From positions 6,948,823 to 7,012,822 of the forward strand of contig NZ_AP017422.1 in NCBI RefSeq assembly GCF_002355595.1: a stretch of DNA of 64,000 bases, in the 5' to 3' direction. Made by a program: the position numbers and the translations under genes. The notes below the pieces were generated by a model. That model did no database searches. It was not told where the DNA came from and saw only the letters and a list, made by a program, of their open reading frames with translations. Shown piece by piece: positions 47,355 to 55,558 of the stretch. Within the stretch, counting starts at the first letter, position 1. Each line of letters begins with the position of its first letter. The DNA is from Filimonas lacunae. GTDB taxonomy: Bacteria > Bacteroidota > Bacteroidia > Chitinophagales > Chitinophagaceae.

Positions 47355-48758
47355 TTAATTTAGTTTTCTCGCATTCAGGTAACAGTCCGTCAGGAACGTG
47401 TAACCACCAATTCTTAGACGCTCGTCGGTTAGGGTTGTAGACAGCACCCAGCTATTCGCTAGATGCCAGTATCCCTTCCTTGAGTTCGCATACTCAACTG
47501 CCTTGAACCTACTTGCTCCTAGTTTCATAAGATTCGTCGATCGGGTCCCGATCCGTTTCCATTGTTTCCATATGACCATTCGGATTCTCCTGCGATACCA
47601 TTCGTCCGTTTTGGCCATCAACTTCTGCATGTCTGCCAGTCGGAAGTAGTTCACCCAACCAACTATGAACTGTTTGAGCACTTCTTTCCTTCTGACGTTT
47701 CCCCAACCGTTACTTCTTGAGGTTAGTTCCCGGATTCGACCGCGCATCTTCTCCACACTTTTCGGGTGTATACGCAGCCGGCATTCTCCTTTCATTTTGT
47801 AAAATGAGTATCCGAGGAATCTGGCACTAGTGATATAAGCAACGCTGCTTTTCTCACGGTTCACTTTCAATAACAGTCTTTCCTCTATGTACCTTATAGT
47901 GCTCTCCATACAACGCATTGCTCCTCGTTGGCTTTTGCATAGGATAATCAGATCGTCTGCGTAGCGAACGAAGTGGTGGCCCCGGGTCTCGAGTTCCCTG
48001 TCCAACTCATTTAGCATTATATTGCTGAGTAGCGGACTTAATGGCCCCCCTTGAGGTACTCCAGTTTGGCTGGTTTCAAACTTATTTGCTACTATAACAC
48101 CTGCACGGAGGTATCGGTGGATCAACGATATTACTCGTCCATCTTTGATTGTTCGCGACAACACTTCAACCAGTTTACTTTGATTTACTGTATCAAAGAA
48201 CTTCTCCAGGTCAAGGTCCACGGCATAGTTATATCCAGCGGATATGTACTGCTGGCATTGCCGCAGCCCCTGGTGTGCACTGCGTTTAGGTCTGAACCCA
48301 TAACTGTGGGAGGAAAACTGTTTCTCGTAGATTGGTGATATTACCTGCATGATCGCCTGTTGTATCACCCGATCAACAACGGTGGGGATACCAAGTGCTC
48401 TTTGATTGCCATCTTCTTTGGCTATCATTACCCAACGTACTGGGTTTGGCTGGTATTTACCAGCCAGTATGGCTGTTATTAACGCTTCCTTCTCTTTGAT
48501 AAGATAGTCCTTTAAGGACTCGACTTCCATCTCATCTACTCCTCCAGCTCCTTTGTTCTGTACCACCCTTTTATAGGCCGCATTCAAATTGGCTGGTGAT
48601 AGAATTTGTTCCAACATGCCATACCCTGTTTGCTCTAAACTTGTAAGGTTGTTTTCAGTTATCCACATGGAAGTCTGCACTCCTACATAGTCTTCGGATG
48701 CTGTCCTAACTTTCTGTAGGTAGTTATCTTGTGATATTTTCTGCTTTCTGCCCTTCAT
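47355..48758 (-). CDS. ltrA: Group II intron reverse transcriptase/maturase
   Basis: 467 residues. RT domain blocks include KGAGGVDEME (RT1), DLDLEKFFD (about 181-189), QTGVPQGGPLSPLL and YADD (266-269), the polymerase active site. The maturase/X domain follows, ending ANSRKGYWHLANSW and LTDERLRIGGYTFL. No HNH endonuclease domain is present, as is usual for class C. The protein splices its intron RNA and reverse-transcribes it into target DNA. Located in intron domain IV on the same strand. Confidence 0.95.
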   Translation of the reverse strand: MKGRKQKISQDNYLQKVRTASEDYVGVQTSMWITENNLTSLEQTGYGMLEQILSPANLNAAYKRVVQNKGAGGVDEMEVESLKDYLIKEKEALITAILAGKYQPNPVRWVMIAKEDGNQRALGIPTVVDRVIQQAIMQVISPIYEKQFSSHSYGFRPKRSAHQGLRQCQQYISAGYNYAVDLDLEKFFDTVNQSKLVEVLSRTIKDGRVISLIHRYLRAGVIVANKFETSQTGVPQGGPLSPLLSNIMLNELDRELETRGHHFVRYADDLIILCKSQRGAMRCMESTIRYIEERLLLKVNREKSSVAYITSARFLGYSFYKMKGECRLRIHPKSVEKMRGRIRELTSRSNGWGNVRRKEVLKQFIVGWVNYFRLADMQKLMAKTDEWYRRRIRMVIWKQWKRIGTRSTNLMKLGASRFKAVEYANSRKGYWHLANSWVLSTTLTDERLRIGGYTFLTDCYLNARKLN

Positions 48759-49173
48759 CTGGTAACTTTCATTTACTTCTTACTTCTTAAGGTTCAGTCC
48801 TTCGGACACTAGTCGCTATATCCTACTATGACCTCGGCTGACTTCTCACAGTAAATCTTGTTTCAACCACGCTTCCTACTCTGTTTCAACGCGTCTGTGA
48901 GACCTCCCATGGTAAGACGATAAACCTTCATTCCATCTACCCGCACCATTTACAATGCTGTGTCCGTGTAATCATTGGATTTCGCTTTGTCTTGCAAGCT
49001 CGTCCACACAGCTTTTGCCTGATAGTATTCGTATTCCTCGGGCCGGAACTTTGCCGCCAGCTTCCTTCAGATTCCACCTCACAGTGGACACCCTTGCCAT
49101 TGGCTAATGGTTGGTGATTACAGACCCCCATAACGGACTTCCACCGTCAAGTTTATCGCCATGCATGGCGCAC

Positions 49174-49210
49174 AAGAAAGAAGGCGTCTCAAAAATTTGA
49201 GACGCCTTCT
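49174..49210 (-). terminator. Transcription terminator of rho, target site of the intron
   Basis: A perfect 15-bp hairpin (arms 49179-49193 and 49196-49210, AA loop) 32 bp past the rho stop codon. On the minus strand the U-tract TTCTT comes next, and the intron GTGCGCC begins immediately after it. Confidence 0.9.
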
Positions 49211-49241
49211 TTTTTATATCTAAGATTAGTAAGTCAGAATA

Positions 49242-51002
49242 CTAGCTGTTCATGCTGGCCAGAAACTCTTCGTTGCTCTTGGTGCCACGCATACGTTTCA
49301 GCAAATCATTCATTGCTTCTTCGGTATTCATGTCGTTCAGGAACATACGTAACAGGTTCATACGTTGTAACACGTCTTTTTCCAGTAACAGGTCGTCGCG
49401 ACGGGTAGAAGAAGCAACCAGGTCAATAGCAGGGTAAATACGTCTGTTAGCCAGGCGGCGATCCAGTTGTAATTCCATGTTACCGGTACCTTTAAATTCT
49501 TCGAAGATCACTTCATCCATTTTAGAACCGGTTTCAATCAACGCAGTTGCCAGAATGGTTAAAGAGCCACCATGTTCAATTTTACGTGCTGCACCAAAAA
49601 ATTGTTTTGGCTTTTGCATAGCGTTTGCTTCCACACCACCAGATAATACTTTACCGGATGCAGGAGCTACCGTGTTATGCGCCCTTGCTAAACGGGTGAT
49701 AGAATCTAACAGGATAACCACATCGTGACCGCACTCTACCAAACGTTTTGCTTTTTGTAAAGCAATGGTAGATACTTTCACGTGCTTCTCTGCTGGTTCG
49801 TCAAATGTAGAAGCAATTACTTCTGCTTTTACACTGCGCTCCATATCGGTAACTTCTTCCGGACGTTCGTCAATCAGCACTACCATCAGGTAACACTCCG
49901 GGTGGTTTTGTGCAATAGCGTTGGCCACTTCTTTCAGTAAAACAGTTTTACCAACTTTAGGCTGTGCTACAATCAAACCACGCTGACCTTTACCTATTGG
50001 GGTAAACAGGTCAATGATACGTGTGCTATAGTTAGAAGGAGTAGTGAACAGGTTTAACTTCTGGAAAGGGAACAACGGAGTAAGGTAGTCGAAAGGTACA
50101 CGGTCGCGTACTTCGTCTGGTCCTTTACCGTTAATACTTTCCACCTTTAATAAAGCGAAATATTTTTCACCTTCTTTAGGCGGACGTACAGAACCCAGTA
50201 CAGTATCACCTGTTTTTAAACCAAACAGTTTAATCTGTGAAGGAGAAACATATACGTCATCAGGAGAAGAAAGATAGTTGTAATCAGAAGAGCGCAGGAA
50301 ACCATAACCATCAGGCATCATTTCCAATACACCTTCACCCTGAATAATACCATCAAATTCTATATTGAATACAGGCTCTTTTTCTTTTTTATACATAGCA
50401 GGCTTAGGCATTGCCGTATCAGCCGCCAGTTGTGGGGCAATCAGGTCGGCCAGTGCCAGCATGTTTGCCATGTCTTCCGGTGTGGTTTCTTCATACCTGT
50501 ATTTATTACCACCGGCATTGTTAGAAGCATCATCACCTTCACCCTCTTCGTTGTAATCTTCTTCCTCTTCGTCTTCTGAAACTGAATTGGGGTTTGATTT
50601 TGCAGCTTTCGCTACTACTTTATTAGGTTCGGCCTGCTCAGCAGATGCTTCATGTGCATCTTCTTCGCTGGATTCATTTTTAATAGTTTTGCGGGGACGT
50701 TTTTTTATATCGGCGCTTACAGCTTCGGCAGGAGCAGCTTTCTCATGTTTAGGTGCTTCTGTCATTACCTCGGCTTCTTCAGTAGAGTTAGTTGTGCTGG
50801 CTTTTACAATACGTTTACGCTTTCCTTTTTCGGCAGATGATGCGGTGTCTTTTTTTTCGCTTGCCATAACAGCTTGTTTATCTAGTATCTTATAAATAAG
50901 TTCCTGTTTATCAAGTTTTTTTGAGTTTGAGATACTCAGTTGCTCTGCTATATCATGCAACTCAGGAACTAACATGTCGTTCAATTGCAAAATGTCGTAC
51001 AT
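49242..51002 (-). CDS. rho: Transcription termination factor Rho
   Basis: 586 residues, longer than E. coli Rho (419). The N-terminal Rho-N helical domain (1-45, [20 protein letters not shown]) is followed by a low-complexity, charge-rich insert (about 50-175, with acidic [16 protein letters not shown]), the cold-shock-like RNA-binding domain (about 210-290, [20 protein letters not shown]) and the RecA-like motor with Walker A ([13 protein letters not shown]) and DSITRLARA. Large N-terminal inserts are usual in Bacteroidota. Its terminator carries the group II intron. Confidence 0.96.
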   Translation of the reverse strand: MYDILQLNDMLVPELHDIAEQLSISNSKKLDKQELIYKILDKQAVMASEKKDTASSAEKGKRKRIVKASTTNSTEEAEVMTEAPKHEKAAPAEAVSADIKKRPRKTIKNESSEEDAHEASAEQAEPNKVVAKAAKSNPNSVSEDEEEEDYNEEGEGDDASNNAGGNKYRYEETTPEDMANMLALADLIAPQLAADTAMPKPAMYKKEKEPVFNIEFDGIIQGEGVLEMMPDGYGFLRSSDYNYLSSPDDVYVSPSQIKLFGLKTGDTVLGSVRPPKEGEKYFALLKVESINGKGPDEVRDRVPFDYLTPLFPFQKLNLFTTPSNYSTRIIDLFTPIGKGQRGLIVAQPKVGKTVLLKEVANAIAQNHPECYLMVVLIDERPEEVTDMERSVKAEVIASTFDEPAEKHVKVSTIALQKAKRLVECGHDVVILLDSITRLARAHNTVAPASGKVLSGGVEANAMQKPKQFFGAARKIEHGGSLTILATALIETGSKMDEVIFEEFKGTGNMELQLDRRLANRRIYPAIDLVASSTRRDDLLLEKDVLQRMNLLRMFLNDMNTEEAMNDLLKRMRGTKSNEEFLASMNS

Positions 51003-51153
51003 AAGTAAATGTCAAAAGGAGTGATTGTTTAAATCGTTATTACGTTTAATCAAAAAAGTTGAAAGAAAAAATCCGGTTGATTGAGGAAAACAGGCGAGCT
51101 GTGAGGCAGTGGCATTGAACAAATCAGCTTGTTTCCAATGCAATGTTACTGCA

Positions 51154-51171
51154 ATTTGTTTATAAACAAAT
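51154..51171. repeat. Perfect 18-bp palindrome ATTTGTTTATAAACAAAT
   Basis: Two exact 9-bp halves without a spacer, 152 bp upstream of the rho start codon and 146 bp upstream of asnS. The symmetry suggests a dimeric-protein operator; no regulator is identified. Confidence 0.55.
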
Positions 51172-51247
51172 AAAAAAATTACGGTTGTTAGCAATTTTTT
51201 GGCTAAATAGAGCCTAAAATCCCTGTTTTCTACATTTAATAGTCAAC

Positions 51248-51255
51248 TATCTTTG
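51248..51255 (+). promoter_or_regulatory. -7 promoter element of asnS
   Basis: TATCTTTG, exact consensus, 61 nt before the asnS ATG, giving a leader of about 55 nt. Confidence 0.6.
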
Positions 51256-51316
51256 CTCACTTTTCGACCGTTACAAGTCGTTTTATTAAAAAATCACATC
51301 TCTAAAGTATTGGTAC

Positions 51317-52753
51317 ATGTTTAACAACAGAGTAAAAATTAAAGCATTGTTGGCCAGCGACGAAACAGGCCACGAAGTTACGGTAATGGGTTGGGTGCGT
51401 TCTTTACGCAACAATCAGTTTATAGCTTTAAACGATGGCAGTACCAATAATAATTTACAGGTGGTAATTGAACTGGGACAGTTGGATGAAGCTACTTTCA
51501 AACGCATTACCAGAGGGGCTTCTATCCGTGTTACGGGTGAAGTGGTGCCTAGCTTGGGACAAGGACAAAAGGTAGAAGTGAAAGCAAAACAATTAGATAT
51601 ATTAGGCGATTGTGATGCTGAAAAATTTCCTTTGCAACCTAAAAAGCAAAGCCTGGAGTTTATGCGCGAAGTAGCACATTTACGCTTTCGCACCAACACC
51701 TTCGGGGCTATCTTTCGTGTACGACATAGCTTAGCATTTGCTATACATAACTTCTTTAACCAGCAAGGTTTTGTTTACCTGCACACGCCTATCATTACTT
51801 CCAGTGATGCAGAAGGCGCGGGTGAAATGTTCCGTGTAACTACCTTACCTGCTACTAATCCTCCACTGAATGAACAAGGTGGTGTTGACTTTACAGAAGA
51901 CTTCTTTGGTAAAAGCACCAACCTTACCGTAAGCGGTCAGCTCGAAGGCGAACTGGGCGCTATGGCCTTTAGTGATATATACACCTTTGGCCCTACGTTC
52001 CGTGCAGAGAACAGTAACACCACCCGCCACCTGGCTGAGTTTTGGATGGTAGAACCTGAAATGGCTTTCTACGATCTGGAAGATAACATGAACCTGGCCG
52101 AGCAGTTTATCAAATACATTATCCAGTATGCGATGGACCACAACCGCGAAGACCTGGAATTTCTGGCGCAACGCCTGGCAGATGAAGAGAAGCAACTGCC
52201 ACAAGACAAGCGTAGCGAACTGGGACTGATAGAGAAGCTGGAATTCGTACTCAACAACGGTTTTGAAAGAATCACTTATACCGAAGCCATTGATATTTTA
52301 TTAAACAGCAGCGCGTATAAGAAAAAGAAATTCCAATACGAAGTGAAGTGGGGCGTTGACATGCAAAGTGAACACGAACGTTACCTGGTAGAAAAGCATT
52401 TCAAAAAACCAGTGATCGTTACCAACTATCCTAAAGATATCAAAAGCTTTTACATGCGCCAGAATGATGACGGCAAAACCGTAGCAGCCATGGACATTCT
52501 GGCCCCTGGTATCGGTGAAATAGTAGGTGGTTCACAGAGAGAAGAAAGACTGGAACTGCTGGAAAAACGCATGAAAGATTTAAACATACCTACAGAAGAA
52601 ATGAGCTGGTACCTCGATACCCGCCGCTACGGCAGTGTGCCGCATGCTGGCTTTGGTCTTGGCTTCGAGCGCATTGTGCTGTTTGTAACCGGTATGACTA
52701 ATATCCGCGACGTTATTCCATTTGCGCGTACTCCTAAAAACTGTGAATTCTAA
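51317..52753 (+). CDS. asnS: Asparaginyl-tRNA synthetase
   Basis: 478 residues. Class IIb synthetase: N-terminal OB-fold anticodon-binding domain (1-110, [20 protein letters not shown]), then the catalytic core with motif 2 ([26 protein letters not shown] in parts) and motif 3 ([15 protein letters not shown]). Charges tRNA-Asn with asparagine. A DUF3050 gene follows after 20 bp. Confidence 0.96.
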   Translation: MFNNRVKIKALLASDETGHEVTVMGWVRSLRNNQFIALNDGSTNNNLQVVIELGQLDEATFKRITRGASIRVTGEVVPSLGQGQKVEVKAKQLDILGDCDAEKFPLQPKKQSLEFMREVAHLRFRTNTFGAIFRVRHSLAFAIHNFFNQQGFVYLHTPIITSSDAEGAGEMFRVTTLPATNPPLNEQGGVDFTEDFFGKSTNLTVSGQLEGELGAMAFSDIYTFGPTFRAENSNTTRHLAEFWMVEPEMAFYDLEDNMNLAEQFIKYIIQYAMDHNREDLEFLAQRLADEEKQLPQDKRSELGLIEKLEFVLNNGFERITYTEAIDILLNSSAYKKKKFQYEVKWGVDMQSEHERYLVEKHFKKPVIVTNYPKDIKSFYMRQNDDGKTVAAMDILAPGIGEIVGGSQREERLELLEKRMKDLNIPTEEMSWYLDTRRYGSVPHAGFGLGFERIVLFVTGMTNIRDVIPFARTPKNCEF

Positions 52754-52773
52754 TTAATTGGTTTTTCTATCTT

Positions 52774-53544
52774 ATGTCATCTAATAAACAAATTGAAGCA
52801 TTACAAGCTGCGTTGCAACCTGTACGCCAGGAATTAATAAACCACGCCTTGTACAACAGCTTACAAAACATAGACCATATACGCACATTCACCGAACAAC
52901 ACGTATATGCCGTTTGGGATTTTATGTCCCTGTTAAAATCACTGCAACGTCATTTAACCTGCGTAACCCTTCCCTGGGTTCCGCAGGGCAATGGCAACAC
53001 ACGCTATCTGATCAATGAAATAGTACTGGGCGAAGAAACAGATGTGGATGAGCATGGTGTGCGCATGAGCCATTTTGAACTGTATGTAAAAGCCATGCAG
53101 CAAATGGGCGCCAGCACCAGCACTGTAGAACAATTTTTACAAAGCCTGCAAAACGGCAGCAGTGTAGAAAAAGCCCTACAGCAACAAAATTTACCCGCCA
53201 GCGTACAAAAGTTTGTGAACTATACGTTTTCTATTATAGAGAATGCACCTGCACATGTGCAGGCTGCCGTTTTCACTTTTGGCCGTGAAGACCTCATCCC
53301 GGGTATGTTCATCAGCATGGTAAAAGAACTATCGAAGAATAATCCGGAGGTAAGCACTTTCAAATACTACCTGGAACGCCATATTGAAGTAGATGGCGAC
53401 CACCATAGCCACCTGGCCATGGAAATGGTAAGCGAACTGTGCGGTAACGACGAAAGCAAATGGAAAGAAGCAACAGCTGCTTCCCTGGAAGCGCTGCAGC
53501 ACCGCAAACTGCTGTGGGATGGCGTTCTGGAATTGGTTAAGTAA
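52774..53544 (+). CDS. DUF3050-family protein
   Basis: 256 residues, all-helical, without signal peptide. Matches the DUF3050 pattern: EQHVYAVWDFMSLLKSLQ, LPWVPQGN and a conserved GDHHSHLAMEMV near the C-terminus. The family has a heme-oxygenase-like helical fold; the enzymatic role is unknown, though the Glu/His pattern could bind iron. Probably co-transcribed with asnS. Confidence 0.85.
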   Translation: MSSNKQIEALQAALQPVRQELINHALYNSLQNIDHIRTFTEQHVYAVWDFMSLLKSLQRHLTCVTLPWVPQGNGNTRYLINEIVLGEETDVDEHGVRMSHFELYVKAMQQMGASTSTVEQFLQSLQNGSSVEKALQQQNLPASVQKFVNYTFSIIENAPAHVQAAVFTFGREDLIPGMFISMVKELSKNNPEVSTFKYYLERHIEVDGDHHSHLAMEMVSELCGNDESKWKEATAASLEALQHRKLLWDGVLELVK

Positions 53545-53583
53545 TTATTTTTCAATAATTTATTAAAAATCCTGCAAAAAAGG

Positions 53584-53613
53584 TTGGTGAATAAAAACAT
53601 CTCCTTATCTTTG
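53584..53613 (+). promoter_or_regulatory. Promoter of the first tRNA-Phe gene
   Basis: TTG at 53584-53586 and TATCTTTG at 53606-53613, separated by 19 nt; both boxes and spacing match the Bacteroidota housekeeping promoter. 22 nt upstream of the tRNA. Confidence 0.75.
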
Positions 53614-53635
53614 CATCCCGCAAGGGAAAAAGGAT

Positions 53636-53708
53636 GGTGCGGTAGCTCAGTCGGTAGAGCAAAGGACTGAAAATCCTTGTGTCGCCGGTTCGATCCCGGC
53701 TCACACCA
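53636..53708 (+). tRNA. tRNA-Phe (anticodon GAA), copy 1
   Basis: Full cloverleaf: acceptor GGTGCGG/TCACACC, D stem GCTC/GAGC, anticodon stem AAGGA/TCCTT with loop CTGAAAA (anticodon GAA), variable GTGTC, T stem GCCGG/CCGGC with loop TTCGATC, and discriminator A. No encoded CCA. Acceptor position 5-68 is a C-A mismatch and 7-66 is G-U; the same occurs in copy 2. Confidence 0.97.
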
Positions 53709-53713
53709 CGAAA

Positions 53714-53748
53714 AGCCCGTAAGTGACTGACTTACGGGCTTCTTTTTT
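53714..53748 (+). terminator. Terminator of tRNA-Phe copy 1
   Basis: Perfect 11-bp stem AGCCCGTAAGT-GACTG-ACTTACGGGCT followed by TCTTTTTT. Confidence 0.9.
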
Positions 53749-53807
53749 GGGTGGAAGTTTTCAATATCTTATTGCAGCAGCAAAACATCTTTCAGCTTTT
53801 TTGAAAT

Positions 53808-54089
53808 CTAAGGACATTCCGGAAGATTCAATAAATTGTTAGGGCTGTATCCATCAGATTCTGTTTTTAGATACTTCCGTCCTTCATGTCGTGCAACAAT
53901 AACATTTACACTTCGACCATTAACACTGACATAAAATTGATATTTGTTGTCTTCAATGGCTTTGATCGCATCATCTTCGGACAATTTCCACCGACTTCCG
54001 TTACTAAGTCCACCAATATGAGATATTCTTGCATGAGCATCATAGTGGTTTCCACGCTTATTAATGCATGTAACTTGATGTGTTGACAT
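53808..54089 (-). CDS. DUF3892 family protein, lone gene between two tRNA-Phe genes
   Basis: 93 residues. Matches DUF3892: VTCINKRG, ARISHIGG, RWKLSEDDAIKAIE, YQFYVSVNGRSVNVIV, KYLKTESDGYSPNNLLNLPEC. The family is small, cytoplasmic, widespread and of unknown function. It is the only gene in the 750-bp interval and is antisense to both tRNAs. No -7 element with an exact match was found upstream. Confidence 0.85.
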   Translation of the reverse strand: MSTHQVTCINKRGNHYDAHARISHIGGLSNGSRWKLSEDDAIKAIEDNKYQFYVSVNGRSVNVIVARHEGRKYLKTESDGYSPNNLLNLPECP

Positions 54090-54354
54090 AGTTAATCATT
54101 TATTTAGCCCACAAAATGAACTATTCCCTCCTCTTTAATTTATGGGAAACCGTATAAGCCCTTATTCGAAGATTTCCTTTGTTTTTTTGGCTTATTCCCC
54201 GCAAACAATGCGGCGAATAGCGCATTTATTCGCCGCATAAAGTAACAAAGCGCAGTTGTTGGGCATGAAATCTCTAGTAGTTCTGTAAACAAGCACAGTC
54301 TAGCCCAAGTTTAAAAATAATTGTACGTATAGCGTTGTGATTCAAATAGAACCC
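54090..54354. other. Noncoding spacer within the tRNA-bounded unit, with strong inverted repeat
   Basis: 265 bp without a gene. Contains a perfect 12-bp inverted repeat (54208-54238), arms ATGCGGCGAATA and TATTCGCCGCAT, 7-nt centre GCGCATT and no U-run, plus AT-rich sequence. It is 119 bp upstream of the DUF3892 start. Confidence 0.6.
54208..54238. repeat. Perfect 12-bp inverted repeat
   Basis: ATGCGGCGAATA ... TATTCGCCGCAT around GCGCATT. GC-rich stem in an AT-rich spacer; not a terminator because no T-run follows on either strand. Could be an operator, recombination site or RNA hairpin. Confidence 0.6.
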
Positions 54355-54362
54355 TATATTTG
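54335..54362 (+). promoter_or_regulatory. Promoter of the second tRNA-Phe gene
   Basis: TTG at 54335-54337, 17-nt spacer, TATATTTG at 54355-54362. The -7 box is an exact consensus; the spacing is slightly short. Confidence 0.6.
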
Positions 54363-54385
54363 CAGCCCGTTAAGGGAAAAAGAAT

Positions 54386-54458
54386 GGTGCGGTAGCTCAG
54401 TCGGTAGAGCAAAGGACTGAAAATCCTTGTGTCGCCGGTTCGATCCCGGCTCACACCA
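54386..54458 (+). tRNA. tRNA-Phe (anticodon GAA), copy 2
   Basis: Identical over all 73 positions to the copy at 53636, including the acceptor C5-A68 mismatch. Confidence 0.97.
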
Positions 54459-54791
54459 CGAAAAGCCTGTAAGTGACTGACTTACGGGCTTCTTTTTTGG
54501 GTGAAAATGCTAAAACTCTTCGTTACAACTACTTTTTGGGTATTTATGGATATGTTTTTGGGTATAACCCTCTCCTTACACTAAACCAGAAAGGGCTATT
54601 TAAGGGCTAATACGGCTATATAGCAATCTTTTTAGTTATGCCCTCTAACCATAAGATGCAAAATTTTAAATCAATAATCTGATAATTTCAGATGATTATG
54701 CGATTTTTTTACATCCATATTATGGAACTAATACAATCCATACAACTGTGATAAAAGAAATGAGTACTTTGTTTAATATCGGCACACTATC
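54459..54791. other. Noncoding region with repeated TTTTTGGGT motifs
   Basis: 333 bp without a gene. After the tRNA terminator, TTTTTGGGT occurs at 54494-54502, 54533-54541 and 54555-54563, and shorter GGGCTA repeats lie near 54585-54605. Repeated motifs of this kind beside a tRNA resemble arm-type recombinase sites, but no integrase gene is present. The remainder is AT-rich with no further signal. Confidence 0.5.
54464..54498 (+). terminator. Terminator of tRNA-Phe copy 2
   Basis: Same hairpin as copy 1 with one stem base changed (C to T, now a G-U pair), followed by TCTTTTTT. Confidence 0.88.
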
Positions 54792-55511
54792 ATGAACACA
54801 TCAGCAATCCTTTTAATCCCTCAAAAAACAGATATTGAACAACAGCAAGTAGTATCTGCCTGGGGAGAAAACGGTGGCCGAATAAAAAGGCTGGATAAAT
54901 TTTGGATTAAAAACGAAGACTTAGCCAATCAACGAATTGCTATTTATGGCAACCTGGCATTTGCTTTTGTGGTAGCCCAGATTTATAATGTGGAACGATT
55001 ATCTCCTGACGACACTTTAATAGCAAAACTGGAAGATAAATGGACCAAAAGGATTGTTCAGCTAAAAACGATCGAACAGTTGTCTGCTCAGGATTTTCCA
55101 ACATTCATTAAACCCGTTGTTCCTAAAATATTTGTTGCAGGTTTTTTCCAAAGCCTGGAAGATTTCCAGGAAATAATTAGTGGACTACCCATTACAGAAG
55201 AGATCCTCGTTGCAACTATAGTCACCGATATACTAGCGGAAGCCAGATGCTATATATGTGATGGCGTAATTATGGATATTGCTTTTTACGAAGGTTCAGC
55301 GGATTTGCAGGAGGGTGAAAAATTTGTATCAGACTTCATTACTGATTATAAAGATCATTTACCCAGCGTAGTGGTGGTAGACATTGCATTTAGTGAAAAA
55401 ACGGGCTGGTTTGTACTGGAATTTAATGCGTGCTGGGGTGCAGGACTCAATAACTGCAAGGCAGAAAAGATAGTGGACTGTATCATTGGTGCAACGATTA
55501 ATATTACGTGA
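54792..55511 (+). CDS. ATP-grasp protein of the R2K/DUF4343 type
   Basis: 239 residues, no signal peptide. The C-terminal half carries an ATP-grasp plan: IKPVVPKIFVAGFF, a beta-strand EARCYICDG, and VVVDIAFSEKTGWFVLEFNACWGAG in short parts, where the Asp and the EFN Asn/Glu would bind Mg-ATP. R2K-clade ATP-grasp proteins (relatives of CDC123) are predicted to ligate peptides or other acceptors and turn up in phage and conflict loci; the substrate is unknown. First gene after the tRNA-bounded unit, and GC-poorer than the neighbouring housekeeping genes by eye. Confidence 0.7.
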   Translation: MNTSAILLIPQKTDIEQQQVVSAWGENGGRIKRLDKFWIKNEDLANQRIAIYGNLAFAFVVAQIYNVERLSPDDTLIAKLEDKWTKRIVQLKTIEQLSAQDFPTFIKPVVPKIFVAGFFQSLEDFQEIISGLPITEEILVATIVTDILAEARCYICDGVIMDIAFYEGSADLQEGEKFVSDFITDYKDHLPSVVVVDIAFSEKTGWFVLEFNACWGAGLNNCKAEKIVDCIIGATINIT

Positions 55512-55558
55512 TATGCTACAATACCAGTAAAACATAGAACTAACAACCCAAAATCATC

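Larger units (their letters stand above)
47274..49173 (-). mobile_element. Group II intron, bacterial class C type
   Basis: The 5' end reads GTGCGCC on the minus strand (at 49173), typical of group II introns; 415 nt of structured RNA precede the maturase gene. Domain V is visible at 47320-47351 (ACCGCCGTA, upper helix TACC-GAAC-GGTA, bulge CG, TACGGTGGT; catalytic CGC triad as in class IIC). Domain VI is a hairpin at 47285-47309, followed by CCTACTCGAT at the 3' end (last base 47273-47275, uncertain by 1-2 nt). Inserted 5 nt behind a hairpin terminator, the preferred target of class C. All parts look intact. Confidence 0.9.
51003..51316. promoter_or_regulatory. Divergent rho/asnS intergenic region
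   Basis: 314 bp without a credible gene. It holds a TATCTTTG -7 element for asnS at 51248-51255 and a perfect 18-bp palindrome at 51154-51171. No clear minus-strand consensus promoter for rho was found, though the long AT-rich leader is consistent with autoregulation of rho. Confidence 0.6.
53606..53754 (+). repeat. Direct repeat unit, left copy (promoter, tRNA-Phe, terminator)
   Basis: About 149 bp nearly identical to 54355-54504, from the -7 box through the terminator. The tRNA bodies are identical over 73 nt; the upstream leader has several substitutions and a 1-nt indel, and the terminator one substitution. The repeat period is 750 bp. Confidence 0.9.
54355..54504 (+). repeat. Direct repeat unit, right copy (promoter, tRNA-Phe, terminator)
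   Basis: Near-identical partner of 53606-53754, 750 bp downstream. Confidence 0.9.

Noticed and set aside
47355-48758. Reverse transcriptase as a retron or diversity-generating element
   Set aside because: The X/maturase domain, intron domain V and the GTGCGCC boundary show that it belongs to a group II intron; no template/variable repeat or msr/msd was seen.
48937-49131. 64-codon minus-strand frame upstream of the maturase
   Set aside because: It lies in the structured 5' domains of the group II intron RNA.
51012-51194. 60-codon minus-strand frame in the rho-asnS spacer
   Set aside because: No recognisable protein features; it covers the palindrome and AT-rich leader.
54459-54791. An integrase gene or fragment beside the second tRNA-Phe
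   Set aside because: No frame with tyrosine-recombinase motifs; only short direct repeats remain.
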